Origin: Sphaerosporella brunnea
Taxonomy: Eukaryota > Ascomycota > Pezizomycetes > Pezizales > Pyronemataceae
Direction of reading: 5' to 3'
Assembly (NCBI GenBank): GCA_008704415.1
Contig: VXIS01000243.1
Coordinates: forward strand, 1-64,000
DNA length: 64,000 nucleotides
A program made the position numbers and the translations under genes. The stretch's first letter is position 1; each line of letters begins with the position of its first letter. This document shows positions 43,399-54,320 of this stretch, in pieces. The notes under the pieces are model-generated. The model was not told the origin of the DNA and did no database searches. It was given only the letters and a program-made list of their open reading frames with translations.

Positions 43399-43406
43399 AT
43401 CTACAT

Positions 43407-44430
43407 GCACCCACCGGCTCTCTGGCTCTGCGTCGCGAGGACATCTACCGAGCTCATCGCAGGTTGCGCCGGCTACCTTTGAGCTCCGAGTGCATTGGGT
43501 CGGCTTCTCCACTTACGCCATCACATGACAAACATGGCCTCACGGGAGCGCCAGCTAGTATAGCATCAATCGGCGATGACAGACTGTGTGGAATTCGAGT
43601 CGAGTGCTGTGGCGATGATACGGTTTATATGGCACAATATCAATATTGCAGATACATCGACCTCTGTCCGCGCGGTTTTAGAAAAAAACAACCCGCAGTG
43701 TATGGACCCGCACGAATCCCTATGTGGAGATGAACCAAACGCGCAGAGCTGCAAATGTTGATGCTTGTGGAAATGCAGCTGCCCGCTTGCAATATTCAAG
43801 CTTGAGCGCTGTCGCGATGCCGGAGAAATAACGGTACCCTTGCTAATCACCTTTGAGATACAGAACCGTCAGAGCATACTAGAGACGAATTGCGTAGCGT
43901 CACGGCGGAGTACAATGCCGCTGGGCTGGAGTAAGTGGCTACCTCTAGAGGATTGACATCTGTGTCTTTAATAACCGCACCGTCGCCTCAGCGTTACGCG
44001 TAGTGACCGACTGCCGCTCTAGCTCACGACCACACTTGATTGCTGCTGGCATACATGCCAGACAAGCCATAGCAGCGGTGACGGGTTTGTGTATATCCGC
44101 CGGCACCCGGCCACGTACCAACCGCAAGGTTCACGGCATTGCAGCAGATATAACAGCGGTGTCAATGATCGGTCGGTCTTTTGTCTAGAATCCGCAGTCG
44201 AACTGTATGATTTCACCCACGTGGTTTTTTCTCGACCCAGAACCAGTTTCTTTGCAGTGGGGTCGGGCGGGGTAGGTTATCAGGTACTTCTGGCAACCTG
44301 TGTGCTTTAAAACTTGTGGCCTGAGAACATCTCCATTTCTCATGCATTTCTTGGGAGAAACGCTGGTTATGCGGTCCGGGTGTAGGTGGCGACGCTGGGC
44401 AGGTGGGCGTGGCCCTGAAGCCACGGCAGG
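43407..44430. other. No supported gene
   Basis: Short open frames only; no motif, splice pattern or repeat was identified. Confidence 0.4.
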
Positions 44431-44435
44431 TTAAT

Positions 44436-45110
44436 TTAGCCGACTCCGGGCGTGTTGGGGTTCCCGGGAGCCATGTTGAGTCCTCGGCCACCCACCACCT
44501 GGGTGATTTTGGAAATATATATGCCTGGTGGTTGTGATAGTTGTGGCTTGAAGCCTGCTTTCGTCTCGGACACCATAATTGCTTTCATGGTGCCATCTTT
44601 TTCACGCGCGGTGATCTGAATCTGGATCTCCACCCTAATCTTCAGTGCAGCCTTCGTGGCTGTGGTCGTCACGACAGGGTGGATGAAGAGGTACCACCGC
44701 TGATTGTCAACCTCCGCCGTCCTTCTTGGTCAAATCCGCTTTCGCCTCAAGGGGTTTGTTTCCCCTCTTACTCACTTCGGATTCAGTGCAAAGCCCCGAC
44801 AGTGCGTTCATGTGGCTGTTTCGTTCAACGTCGTTGTCGACGGAGTAGCACTCCAGTGAGTGTGCATTCGGGACATCATGAACAGTAGAGGCAGGGTCGA
44901 CAACCTGCAGCCGCTGTTGCATCTCTTGCAGCAAAGGGCTTCAGTTGTCGTTGAACACGTTTTGCAGGAACCATGCAACTGAGTTCTGCCTTTGCCCGGA
45001 CTTTCGCAGGATCCAGCATTCCGTCTGTCGAGCATGTTGTGTCAGCCAGGTTGATTGGTAGGGAGTGTGTAGGTGGTACGAAGTTGCCACAAAGGGTTTT
45101 GACCACACTC
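44436..45110 (-). pseudogene. Decayed hypothetical protein
   Basis: Protein-like pieces in the same strand and order include NSVAWFLQNVFNDN, an in-frame TGA, then LLQEMQQRLQVVDPASTVHD through SEVSKRGNKPLEAKADLTKK. A last piece, KIRVEIQIQITAREKDGTMK with GIYISKITQVVGGRG, ends at a stop near 44,436. They lie in at least two frames. An intron between the second and third piece is possible, but the TGA argues for decay. No family recognised. Confidence 0.4.
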
Positions 45111-45364
45111 AGTTAAAATTCACTCACCACGCTGCTGCGCGGGTGTTTCTTGCTTCAATCGCTCCCCAGTGGTGGTAGCCGACCCCGCGATCTTGAAATA
45201 GTCATACCTGAATCGCGCTGACAGGATACAGAATTTGAAGGAGTTATTTTGCGAGGGCGCCGCCCACGGCCCTGCCGAGTGCTTGTCAGTCCGCCTTCTG
45301 TCCTTCTTACCATGTGCTCGTAACTACTCACTACTTTTCCCCTTGTGATGTTGTTAGCTATTCA

Positions 45365-46640
45365 ATCGGTCCGTGGGTTGTTTTCAATAAGCAGCTGTTT
45401 GCGCTGGGAAAAGCGCGTCTGTGGGGTCCCTTTTCATTACATCATCTGCAGCTCGTGTTGGTTCCGCCAACCCGCCGAGTCGTCTTACAAGAAACAGCGA
45501 GTCTGTTCGGAGGCTGCTTGTTTCGCCTATCAGTCTCAACCTGCACAGCGTTGAGAATCACTATCCGGCCCCCACCACTACGGGCTACCAGATATCGGTC
45601 CGTGGGTTGTTTTCATAACACAGCCGTTTGCACAGGGAACAGGGCGTAAATTAGGTGCCTGTTTTGCATGCTTGACTGCGAGGTAAAGGCATGTTCCTGG
45701 CTGGCTCCCATGCACGAATCTCATTGTTAGCTGTCAAACAGTTGACCAGGAGATGATAGCTGGCTGTCCTGGAGGACAGCTGGCCACAGGCGTTGCACTC
45801 CGGCAAAGAGGGAGGATGAAGCGGTGGAACTGAAAAAAAATTCCGGTTGGCGAGAGAGAAGTTCCTGGTCAAGCAGGCCGTTGCTGGTGGCTCTTTTTCC
45901 GACTCTCCCACTGGTGATTCGCCCCCCCCGCTTCTACCTTAGCTGACGTCTCTCCGCCGGGGGTGCTGCTGACACTGCCGGTGACTCCGGCCCTGCTATT
46001 AGCGGCCCGGGAGGGCCATCTCGCCACTCCCTCGGTCCGTGGGTTCTTTCTGGAACTGTTTACATGGGGAACAGGGCGTGTGTTTGGTCCCTGTTCATTA
46101 TGCCCGCCTGCGAGCACAAGCTACGTTTTCCCCGCACCTAAACGCACCTCAATCGTCACTAATTGTAGATTCTACAGCATCACCCGGCGCCTGCCTCCTG
46201 GCAGCGTCCATCGGTACATGGCTCAGGTTTGGACCCGTCTTAACATAGAGCCGGTGGTCCTCATCTGCTCCACATTATATACTTGGCGCGCATATCGTGG
46301 CTAACATGACCTGATGGCAAACTCTGCATAAATAACCCGAAATCCCCAAGCCGGTGGAGGGAACTGAATGGGTAGCGCAATTCGGTGCGTGGGCCTTCCT
46401 TCCCCGAGGGAATGGCTGTTTTTAGAGGGAACAGTCCGTGTTGACGCCACCGACCAGGAGATTGCATTGATTGATATGAGCACGGAAGTCGTCGTGCTGT
46501 TTGCGGCTAGATGACCCTGCAGAAGGACCATCATGGCTTTGCCTGATCCGGAAGGTGAGAGGGTCAGGATGGAGCACATTTTAGAGCGCAGGAAACATTT
46601 GGTCGGTCCCTGTTTTTTTTCGGCAAGCCCGAGAGTTAAA
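45365..46640 (+). repeat. Dispersed repeat cluster ('GGGAACAGGGCG')
   Basis: A ~70-110-bp segment recurs, resembling TCGGTCCGTGGGTTGTTTTC, then GTTTGC..GGGAACAGGGCG, then GGTCCCTTTTCATTA. Copies lie near 45,370, 45,598, 46,031 and, more decayed, 46,381 and 46,600. Isolated copies lie near 6,770 and 63,665. Function unknown. Confidence 0.6.
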
Positions 46641-46658
46641 GGTATGCCATATTGCTGC

Positions 46659-47107
46659 CAGGGCTGTCAAAAGTCCGGCCAGGCTGGCTTTGAGCGCGGC
46701 CTGAACCGGACTGATTGAAACGGGCTTTTAAAATCACGGCCCGTTTGGACCAGACTTTCTGGATCGAGACCCAGGCGCCTACTGGCACCCCTGGGAATTG
46801 TTAGTGATGCTCCCATCGACACCAACTTCAAAGGATACTCTCACGCGATGAACAACCTTCTGCTTCAGCAGACATCACTGGAATCCCATTGAGCGCAACT
46901 CCCATGCGAGGCAGATCTCGTCCGAACATCCCATTGGAGCCTTGGTTCATCGCTTTAACCCCGCAGTTTTGCATGCCAGCTAATGCTTCGACCAGGAGTT
47001 GCTGAAATCGCTCCAAAGCATCGATTTGAGGGCTTGCCAACCGGGCGCGCCTTTTCTGGGTTCGGCACAATCACAGACCTGGCGGCCGGCCGGACTATTG
47101 GACACCC
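46659..47107 (+). mobile_element. N2-type element with both ends, different interior
   Basis: The left end CAGGGCTGTCAAAAGTCCGG and subterminal GGCCCGTTTGGACCAGAC match N2. The right part GGCGGCCGGCCGGACTATTG then GACACCCT matches the right end. The ~270 bp between is unlike other copies. Flanks ATTGCTGC and TATGGGAG do not match, so the copy is older or recombinant. Confidence 0.7.
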
Positions 47108-47806
47108 TTATGGGAGGCGTACTAAAGGGTGAGACGGGATTAGCAGACGGCCGATCAACTCAAACCATGTTACTTAGTGCAATAGCCGTCTGGGCGGTAA
47201 ATTCATTTGGTTCCCCCATACACGGTCTGGGCGGTTTGATCGTGGTCTTTGAGTCTCACTCCAGCGGGGTGAAGGGTATTGTGCCAAACAATCTGATATT
47301 GACGGTACGAGGCCAAATACGGCCTTCGGAGGGGGGTATTATAGCAAACAGCCGTATTTTTAAAGCTTGCGGTCGAGGGCATCCCCAGATGGCTTGCTTG
47401 GACCCAAAGGAGGTACACAAGGCTTTTGCTTAAAACGACGAAGAACGCGAAATTGGACTCGAAGCGCAGGATGAAATGCGGAAGTTGAGCGAGAAAGGTC
47501 TGCGAGACCCTATCTGGATGTCCTTTTGCACTTGCCTATCGAACCTGCAGACTTGCCCTGAAACTTGTCGCTTGCCTTGCTCTGCTCAAGGCACCTGGGT
47601 GGCGAGCGCCACGAGATTTACTACGCCGAGGTTCGTGGCCCAGATGTGGTACACAGCCTGTTCGCGACAGTATTCGAGTCTTCTGTGATACGCTGAAGGA
47701 GCCAAAGGTTGAAAGAAAGGCGCATATCCCAGACGGGCACCTGCAATCCCGTCGTTGCCATGCCTTCAACCGCATACGTGGTCCAGGTTCGTTCTTATGC
47801 CGGTTA

Positions 47807-47952
47807 GGGCCGCCCAGACAGGCGTTTTTGACTTGGATATCCGAATTTTCAACCGGCTGTTTATATCGCGATGTCTGTAAGCCATATGACGCCGAAACTG
47901 GCCTTAAATCCATAAACGACGAAAAAAATATAAACGCCTGTCTGAGCGGCAC
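47807..47952. mobile_element. TA-flanked MITE, copy 2 (inverted)
   Basis: A 146-bp element bounded by TA (47,805-47,806 and 47,953-47,954) with ends GGGCCGCCCAGACAGGCG and its near reverse complement. The interior is the reverse complement of copy 1 at 5,424-5,563, with small indels. Confidence 0.8.
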
Positions 47953-47959
47953 TATTAGG

Positions 47960-48780
47960 ATACTGGTGACATCACCCTCGACTCTCGCGACGACCAGTTG
48001 GCGCTGCTCCACCATGCCTAAAGAACGGCAAGGGGGTAAAACGGACAATCATTCCTATCGGTGGCTGTGTGATATATATACCTGCATCCGATTCGGTTGC
48101 GGATTGAAGTGACAGAGTATGCATCTCAAGCGGCAGAACCCTCGCGCTCGCCACCACCCTCGCGCTATCCACGACCCATGCGCAGGTTCGCCTTTTTCTT
48201 ACGCGACTTTGGTCCTTCTCAATAGGCAAGGAACCTGCCACATGTGGTCCAGGTGCAAGTGGTTCATCGAGTCCATGGACGTTCCTGGAAGGGTCGCCCG
48301 CTCTTTAGTACACTCACACCCTCTATAGCTCCTCCGAATCGGATGATGTCCAGTTGGCAGCGACTCCTGGCGCCAACTGACAGTGTGTCCAGAGCTCTCA
48401 TGGCCAAGCGGTGGATTCTGCATCGGCCTGCTTGGTATACCATTCTAAACACGCTGCAAAACTCTTCCTGGGGCGCATCGCGTGTGTTACCGGCTAACGT
48501 GTCCTGGTAGGCCGACTTCCAATACGTGTAAGGCGTATCGCTGCAGGACAACAGATGGCGCCTGTGATTAAACGACGGGAAGGGGAGCTCTACACTATGT
48601 CATTGTCGTGCAGAGTTTGCCCCTGCAGGGCGACGTGAGTAAAAAGCAGGTTGAAAAGTAATGGCTCTGGATAGAACAACCTCCACTCGTATACCAATCG
48701 ATTACATGGTGGGGATCATGGTTTTAGGTAGTCAAGAGACCACGTTCCTGGGGATGCAATATCCCGGCAGCGAAGGCTCA
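47960..48780. other. No supported gene
   Basis: Short open frames on both strands, no recognisable motif; a stretch near 48,110-48,250 has repeated GCGCTCGCCACCACC-like words. Confidence 0.35.
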
Positions 48781-48789
48781 GCGATGCCT

Positions 48790-48912
48790 AGGGGGTGGAG
48801 GAGGTTTGTGGGCTTTTGATGCAGTCCATTCGCATTCGTTGCACGCCCGTCTGTCCGTCTCAAGATTTAAGGCACGCGGCTGAATAGAGAATGATTAAAC
48901 CAAAAAAAAAAA
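48790..48912 (+). mobile_element. LINE 3' tail fragment
   Basis: GGCTGAATAGAGAATGATTAAACC is followed by an A-rich run, as at the ends of the LINE copies at 17.5 and 50.4 kb. The GGCCGCAAGCGGCC palindrome is degenerate. ORF2 sequence is not recognisable upstream. Confidence 0.5.
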
Positions 48913-49479
48913 CATCCAGCCTCCAGGTACGTACAAACCGTAATTTGCCGCCACGCTTCAGCACTTACTTCGCGTTGAACGTGATGTAGGTGACTCACGT
49001 CTGCTGTGCGCAAGAGTTCTCAACCCCCGAGCGTCGCCTTCGCTGCGCAACACGGCTATACGATTTCTCTTGACACCCTTCCCACACACCACTCGCTTCG
49101 TGCTGAGCAGCGCCACGCCGCAACGTGGTGCTCTCCGATTGGGCCATACCCATGCGTGATGAATGATAATTCTAAGTACGCAATCTTTGCCATGTGCCGG
49201 GTAAGTCTAGAAGGCGCAATCAGTTCTGAAGGGCGACACACTGCACCCATCACCTTGACCCGACGACAAAATGGCGAACTACCTAGCACCATCACAGAAC
49301 CAACTTTTGCTTCAATGCCCTACCACTGCTCCTTCTTCCCGAAATCGGGGAGCCCCAACACTCCGTGCGATGTTTGGCCACCCGGGAGAAGCATGTTGCG
49401 AGATACGCACAGGCCGCACCCGACGTGAGCCTTCTCACGACAACGAGCGGAGGCCACCCACATGCTCGCCCAATCCCAT

Positions 49480-50393
49480 GGACGTCGGTACACCGCCGGC
49501 TATGTAGGCGAAAACAAGGAAGCATACGACGCGGAACTGCTCGGCCGCAGAGATGGCGGCCGGGAGCGTCACGGTTAGACCCGACCGATGCGGTTGCGTT
49601 CGTCTTTTCACCCATGGGCAGGAGGCCTTCAAACGAGTACAGTGGACCGAGCCAGGCCCTGGACAATGGCTGATTGTCCGCGCGGAGGCAAGGCTGCAGG
49701 CGCAAGGGCGGATAACAGAGTACCCAAGCCAAGAAACAAGATCGGATGGCATGGCGGGCCAAGCATTGCAAGCCCAAACCATACCTCTGCAACCGGAGTA
49801 CGCGCAACCCAACAGCCTCCAAGAGCCGAACGACGCCGGCATCGCGTTTCTTCCCGCTCAGGCCGGGCAAAGCACCGCTGGCACCATACCTACACCAGAC
49901 AGGGCGACGAGAAGACGATAAGTGCTTTCTCTGTGCTGGAAAGCCGACCCAGACCAAAGACCACCTTTTCAAGCCATGTGCCAGGTGGAAGAGAGAACAG
50001 GCGGTACTGAGGAAGGCAGTGGCCGAGGCAACGAGAAAGAAGAAACAGCCGGAGAGAGGACGACCTGAGAGAACGAAGACCAATACGTCGATCAAGGCCC
50101 TCCTGTCGGATGAACGCTGTACGGAAGCGGTGCTCGGTTCTCTAAGCAGCAGCAAAGTGGGGATGTGGCCAGGCTAGGCCCAAGAATGGTCCATGACGTG
50201 TACCGACCTTTCATGTACTTACTCACACAAATTTTCTCGCGACGCGAGTCTATATGGTGCTATTCTCTTTGTTTCTCCTTCCTTAGAATTTCCAGCACCA
50301 GAGTAGCACTCGAGCCTAGGGGTAGCGTGTAGCTTCTTCTGTATGCCATGGCCGGATGCGGTCGAACACATTATGATTAAAAAAACACCAAAA
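49480..50393 (+). pseudogene. LINE ORF2 end (RNase H, knuckle) and 3' tail
   Basis: GYVGENKEAYDAELLGRRDG (49,500) is the RNase H Glu segment. The His/Asp end of RNase H is scrambled by indels between 49,600 and 49,740. From 49,746 the frame is open to 50,177: SRFFPLRPGKAPLAPYLHQT, then the knuckle DDKCFLCAGKPTQTKDHLFK, then RCTEAVLGSLSSSKVGMWPG. The 3' end has CTCGAGCCTAGGGGTAGCG and ATGATTAAAAAAACACCAAA. The last 140 codons are well preserved, so this copy may be among the younger ones, but it is 5'-truncated and frameshifted. Confidence 0.75.
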
Positions 50394-50399
50394 TCCGGC

Positions 50400-51180
50400 G
50401 CCCACGCCAGGGTGGTTTGCCGGCTCAGCACCCCCTGCCTCGCTGTCAACCACGACGACGCAAGCAACACAGCCACCAAATCCAGCACCTGCCACCCAGC
50501 CTAGGACAACACCAGCTTCAGCTGCAGGGATTGTAGAGTAATCATCCATTGCGCAGCAGGCCCGCCAGCGCTTGTCCAATGTGGAGCTTCGCTCGAAGTT
50601 TTCTTGCAGAGTCTTTAATGTTGAAAGAGTCCGCTGTGCGTGAAGTTTTCCCCACGTTGATCAAGGCAGCCAAAAGCAACATCCATCAACAAGGAATTAA
50701 ACACCATTCAACCCATGTCCTTCCGCGGCACTAAGTCTGTGCACAGCAGTCATTCCGCTCGGAAACCAAGAAGCTGGTATGCTGCGCCGCAGTGCCCGGT
50801 CAGCGTGTGTTCTTCAGCGCTAGACTGCCACCGTTCGCCGCGAATCAGCTGAGGGTGCAATTCCTGTTGCCAGGATGCGAGATTTTCAGGGCTTCCACGC
50901 GCAGGCGAGAGCTTGCATTTAGTGGAGGATATCCAAAGTGCGCGCTTGAACAAGCTGCAACGCTGGCAACCAAAATGGAGTTCAGCGGTTCGGAACGCTC
51001 TCCGTGCTATTGCGGTACCAAATGCGAGTGCCACAAACCGGCAAACAATGTTGCGTGTTCGGTTTGCCATTCCGGAATCGAGGAACGTGATTCGATTTTG
51101 GATGTGCGGCTTCAGCGCGGGGTGCGGGCATCGATGTTTACTCGAGTCGACATGTCGTGCACATCTTAGGGTTAGTGGGT
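50400..51180. other. No supported gene
   Basis: A plus-strand frame near 50,990 is Cys-rich (CYCGTKCECHKPANNVACSV) but in a stretch with equally long frames on the other strand. I cannot choose between them. Confidence 0.3.
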
Positions 51181-51189
51181 ACCTACGGC

Positions 51190-51860
51190 AACCGCCTAGT
51201 TCCGCCTCCCAGTGGGGAATTGACGCGGCTGCCGACTGCAATCATATCGAAGCTCGCGCGGGCTGCGGGGCGCCAGGAGACTAAGATTATTTCTCATCGT
51301 ATGAACCTTTCTGCATCCGATGATTTCTGGCAAAGCATGAGCGCGTGCTGTGATTGGCGAAAGGCGATGCCATCGCTGTAGCTGACGCTGGAAACATCCT
51401 GGTTGCGCGGCAACGTTCTGTCTTTGACCAAACCTGTTGGAATTTTGCGATGCTTTGGCGCGAACAAGCTCAATCAATTCATCCCGACTTGGCTGGAATG
51501 TCGCGTACATATCGCTGCGATTGGCAAACACCATGTCAATGCCCAAAGCCTGCCGGCGAATCGACATCCTTGTGGCGGCGTCCAGCGCGATCATGTTTTC
51601 CAAATAGAAACGATGTTTACACCCTTCGGCAAGCCTTGCAACCTCGCGAAGCTCAGCCTCCGCTTCTGCCGGGCTAGGCGCAATCTTTGCAGACGTGTGA
51701 TTCAGGTTTCGGTCTTTTGCAGAGTTCCTTTTTTGGTCGTCTTCTGGTTCTTCTTAGTACTGTATTTTTCCGTGCTCGATGCGCAGAATAGATTAGTTCT
51801 TTCTCAAAGCGCCGGCTGTGTTGTTGTGTTGCTGCTGAGTCATTGTCAGTGAAGCAAGCT
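51190..51860 (-). CDS. Hypothetical protein exon(s), helical
   Basis: The minus strand is open from about 51,755 to 51,196. It starts Asp/Lys-rich, then gives AEAEAELREVARLAEGCKHR, IALDAATRMSIRRQALGIDM and ATFQPSRDELIELVRAKASQ, all helical and protein-like. A possible first exon MTQQQHNTAGALRKN begins at about 51,853. A TACTAAG branch-like word and CAG acceptor lie in between, but no good donor was found. A relative of the RQALGI segment is found next to VKPE copy C (10.2 kb). The C-terminal end is uncertain. Confidence 0.4.
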
Positions 51861-52146
51861 CGCAAGACCTTTCGGAGAATCGCGGCTAAAATCGCCATCT
51901 CCCTTGGACCCAAGGTGGTGCAGCGCCTTACGGTTTTTTTCTTTTCATTTTTCCACACTCGGAGTCTGCATCCAGCATCGACCACAGAATCGCCACCTTC
52001 TTGCGCGCGCGGTCCATGGATGAGGAGGACCTCGTGCTACACGTTGAACGCCACGTGTATCTGTCGTGGCCTACCACAGGACTACTGGCGATACGCTCGC
52101 GCCACCTCCATACGACCCTGCGACCTGTACCCTGCGCATCAGCAGC

Positions 52147-52206
52147 AATAATTACCCTATACATGAGTCTACATGTCACGATAGACTCATGTATAGGGTA
52201 ATTATT
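52147..52206. repeat. Perfect 25-bp inverted repeat with 10-nt loop
   Basis: The left arm begins AATAATTACCCTATACATGA and the right arm is its exact reverse complement, 25 bp without mismatch, separated by CATGTCACGA. It is AT-rich compared with its surroundings and lies just upstream of the REase-like pseudogene. Either a foldback insertion or a sequence duplicated in inverted form. Confidence 0.9.
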
Positions 52207-52214
52207 AGGGTTTA

Positions 52215-53040
52215 CTGTTCGCCGCGATTCATCACCTCGACTGGCACTATGCCAGCGTTCCCGTCGAGCTTGCGGTCCCGGGGCCAGTCGATCGGCAACC
52301 ATACTGCAGCTACACAGCGCCACCAGGACAATCACCGCCCGCCTGATGCAGTTGCAAGCTTCCGCTGTCGGGGTTTTACACCAAGCGGGAAGCGAGCGCA
52401 AGGCGTCATCTTCGAGGTTGCATTTGCCGAGTCTTACGAGAAGCTCGTGGAGGACGCATTCCGATGGCTGTCGATGGAGCCAGGCGTGCAACTGGTGGTG
52501 TGATCAAAGTGCACGAAGGCCGCTCTTCCTGCGCATCAACAAAGGGGAATCGACGAGTACATCTGGCGCTTTGGCGACAGGCGGGCCAGTACACTATTGA
52601 TGGCGAAACCGCAGTTTGCAGGGAGAGACATCAGCGGAGCCCTTGGGGCCGCCATGTCGCAGCGATAGCGACTGGGAGATTTATGATGGCATCGCTGATG
52701 ACTGGGTGGGACCCAGGTCCGCATTGGTGGAGTTTTGGCGCCTGAGAGAAGGCAAGCCGGATGTGGACGGCGTTCGAATGGTACGTTTTCCCTAGCCGAC
52801 TGTCCGCGTTGCGATCCATATTGCCACAGACCAAGCTGACAACATTCTGATTTAGTAGCTCCTGCTATGTCGACAACCCAACCATCAACATTGCAGACCT
52901 TCTTCCGTCACAGGCGAGGGACGGTGTCGAGGTAACTTTCGACCTGACCGGATATCGGTTCGTTCTGCAGGAGGCGATTCAGCTGCTGGCGGCTGGTCGT
53001 GCGTTCGACAAATGCGGTCTACTGCCGACGCTTTGCTGAA
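52215..53040 (+). pseudogene. REase-like (PD-(D/E)XK / Uma2-like) fungal protein, decayed
   Basis: PPDAVASFRCRGFTPSG, then GVIFEVAFAESYEKLVEDAF and RWLSMEPGVQLVVVIKVHE fit a fungal family whose members read PxLVVEVGxSES..LxxDAxxWL..GxVxxVVxI. I recall these as restriction-endonuclease-like; this is family knowledge from memory. Later pieces are DDWVGPRSALVEFWRLREG, KPDVDGVRMVRFP, and DGVEVTFDLTGYRFVLQEAI with a stop near 53,037, in the order expected. At least three frame changes (near 52,500, 52,620 and 52,800) and a stop show it is inactive. The true start is unknown. Confidence 0.5.
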
Positions 53041-53159
53041 GCAGTATCGTATTTCCGACAACTCTTCAGCGACGCAGGGGGGAGAAAAAGACATGCACAG
53101 TGGCAACGGTGGTGGTGATGGTGCGGTGGCGGCGCGAATGGGGACTTCGTGGACGTAGC

Positions 53160-53255
53160 TAGTGATGGACATGAGCCAGCTCGAATCAATCTCAGGTTGA
53201 GCTGGCCCGTCTCGTGGAGGTGGAGGCTCGGGATCACGTCAGGCAAGAAAGGGCG
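53160..53255 (+). mobile_element. hAT left terminal region
   Basis: TAGTGATGGACATGAGCCAGCTCGAATC is the left end of the TAGTGATGGACA family, followed by GAGCTGGCC words. No right end or transposase sequence is found nearby, so it is a truncated or solo end. Confidence 0.7.
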
Positions 53256-53259
53256 CAGC

Positions 53260-53830
53260 AGATCGCGACCACTATTCCAAACATGTTCACATCCGGGATT
53301 TTATTGTATCAATATGGGCTTTTGGCAACGATCGAAATTCCTGCGAACAATCCAAAACACGTAGACTCCTCCACATCTCTCCACATCACGTCGCGACTTG
53401 TTATCACCTGTCTGCCAACACAGCTGTCGTCGTCGGATCCCGAAATACGCGGGCAGATCTGGCACCCCCGCAAGGCCACCCGTCGCCATGCATATTTCTG
53501 AGCCAGCCCGCGTACTTTTGAGCGTGACATAGGTGAAAAAACAACATATTTCGCAACGCGACGGTAAGCAATTAAATACCATCGCTGACGAGACCGCCGT
53601 ATCAAATGATAGCGCGTGCGACAGTTTGGGAGAGCCTCACCTAACGTCAACGCGGTCGCAGACATTGCCTATGCTGGTACCACCTCTCTATGACACCCAT
53701 CCAGACATACGAAACACCGAATAGACAAACATAATTGATTCTGTCTCTATGGCAAACAAAGCAAACAAGTGAGACATGAATAGATCCAGGAACCGCCTAA
53801 ATCGGCTCTCGACAAGAGATATCCGCCCAC
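53260..53830. other. No supported gene
   Basis: Short frames only; probably spacer between the solo hAT end and the VKPE pair. Confidence 0.4.
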
Positions 53831-53840
53831 CTACCCAAGC

Positions 53841-54320
53841 TTACACGAGTCGCTTCTTGGTAGCGTATTCCAGAGTGGTTATTGACGCCTGCATGGTGTC
53901 AATTTTCCGCTTCGGGTACATCGTCTGCATCACGGAGCCTGTTGGATTGGCGTGTTTCTTGATGATGTCTCCCAGAACCTCGGGCTTGACGGACTGTTCG
54001 ACGCTGCACATCCTGGTCGCTAGAGCGTTCACCGTCATCCACAGTTGGGTAGTTTCGGAGCCGGTGTTTGTCGCGGTGGTGGCAGCGGCGTCGTTGGCGT
54101 TGGTGGTAGCAGACACACCAGGGGCATTGGGAGGGAGGATCTACTGAACAGTTACGTTGATTAGCGTTCGGTCGGGGGAGGCCGGAGGCAGCGCACAGTA
54201 CCAAGCGGCATCCGGGTTCTGCGCGTCATATCGCAGCAACCAATCCAGAAACCTTTACAAGATCGTCCCATCGCTGGTCATTGTACAGGACTGGGTGCAC
54301 CGTCGTCTCTCCCAAGAACC
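53841..54320 (-). pseudogene. VKPE-family gene, copy D2
   Basis: Downstream partner of D1 on the same strand. It enters at LGETTVHPVLYNDQRW (the block before LYRLRDGLLRY in copy A) and continues WLLRYDAQNPDAAWYCALPP. A stop stands where D1 has W of VKWILPP, then ILPPNAPG. A Thr/Ala-rich linker, VEQSVKPEVLGDIIKKHANP and YPKRKIDTMQASITTLE follow, ending ATKKRLV near 53,841. The N-terminal GWWR block is missing because D2 is fused to the end of D1. One frameshift and one stop are visible. Confidence 0.55.
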
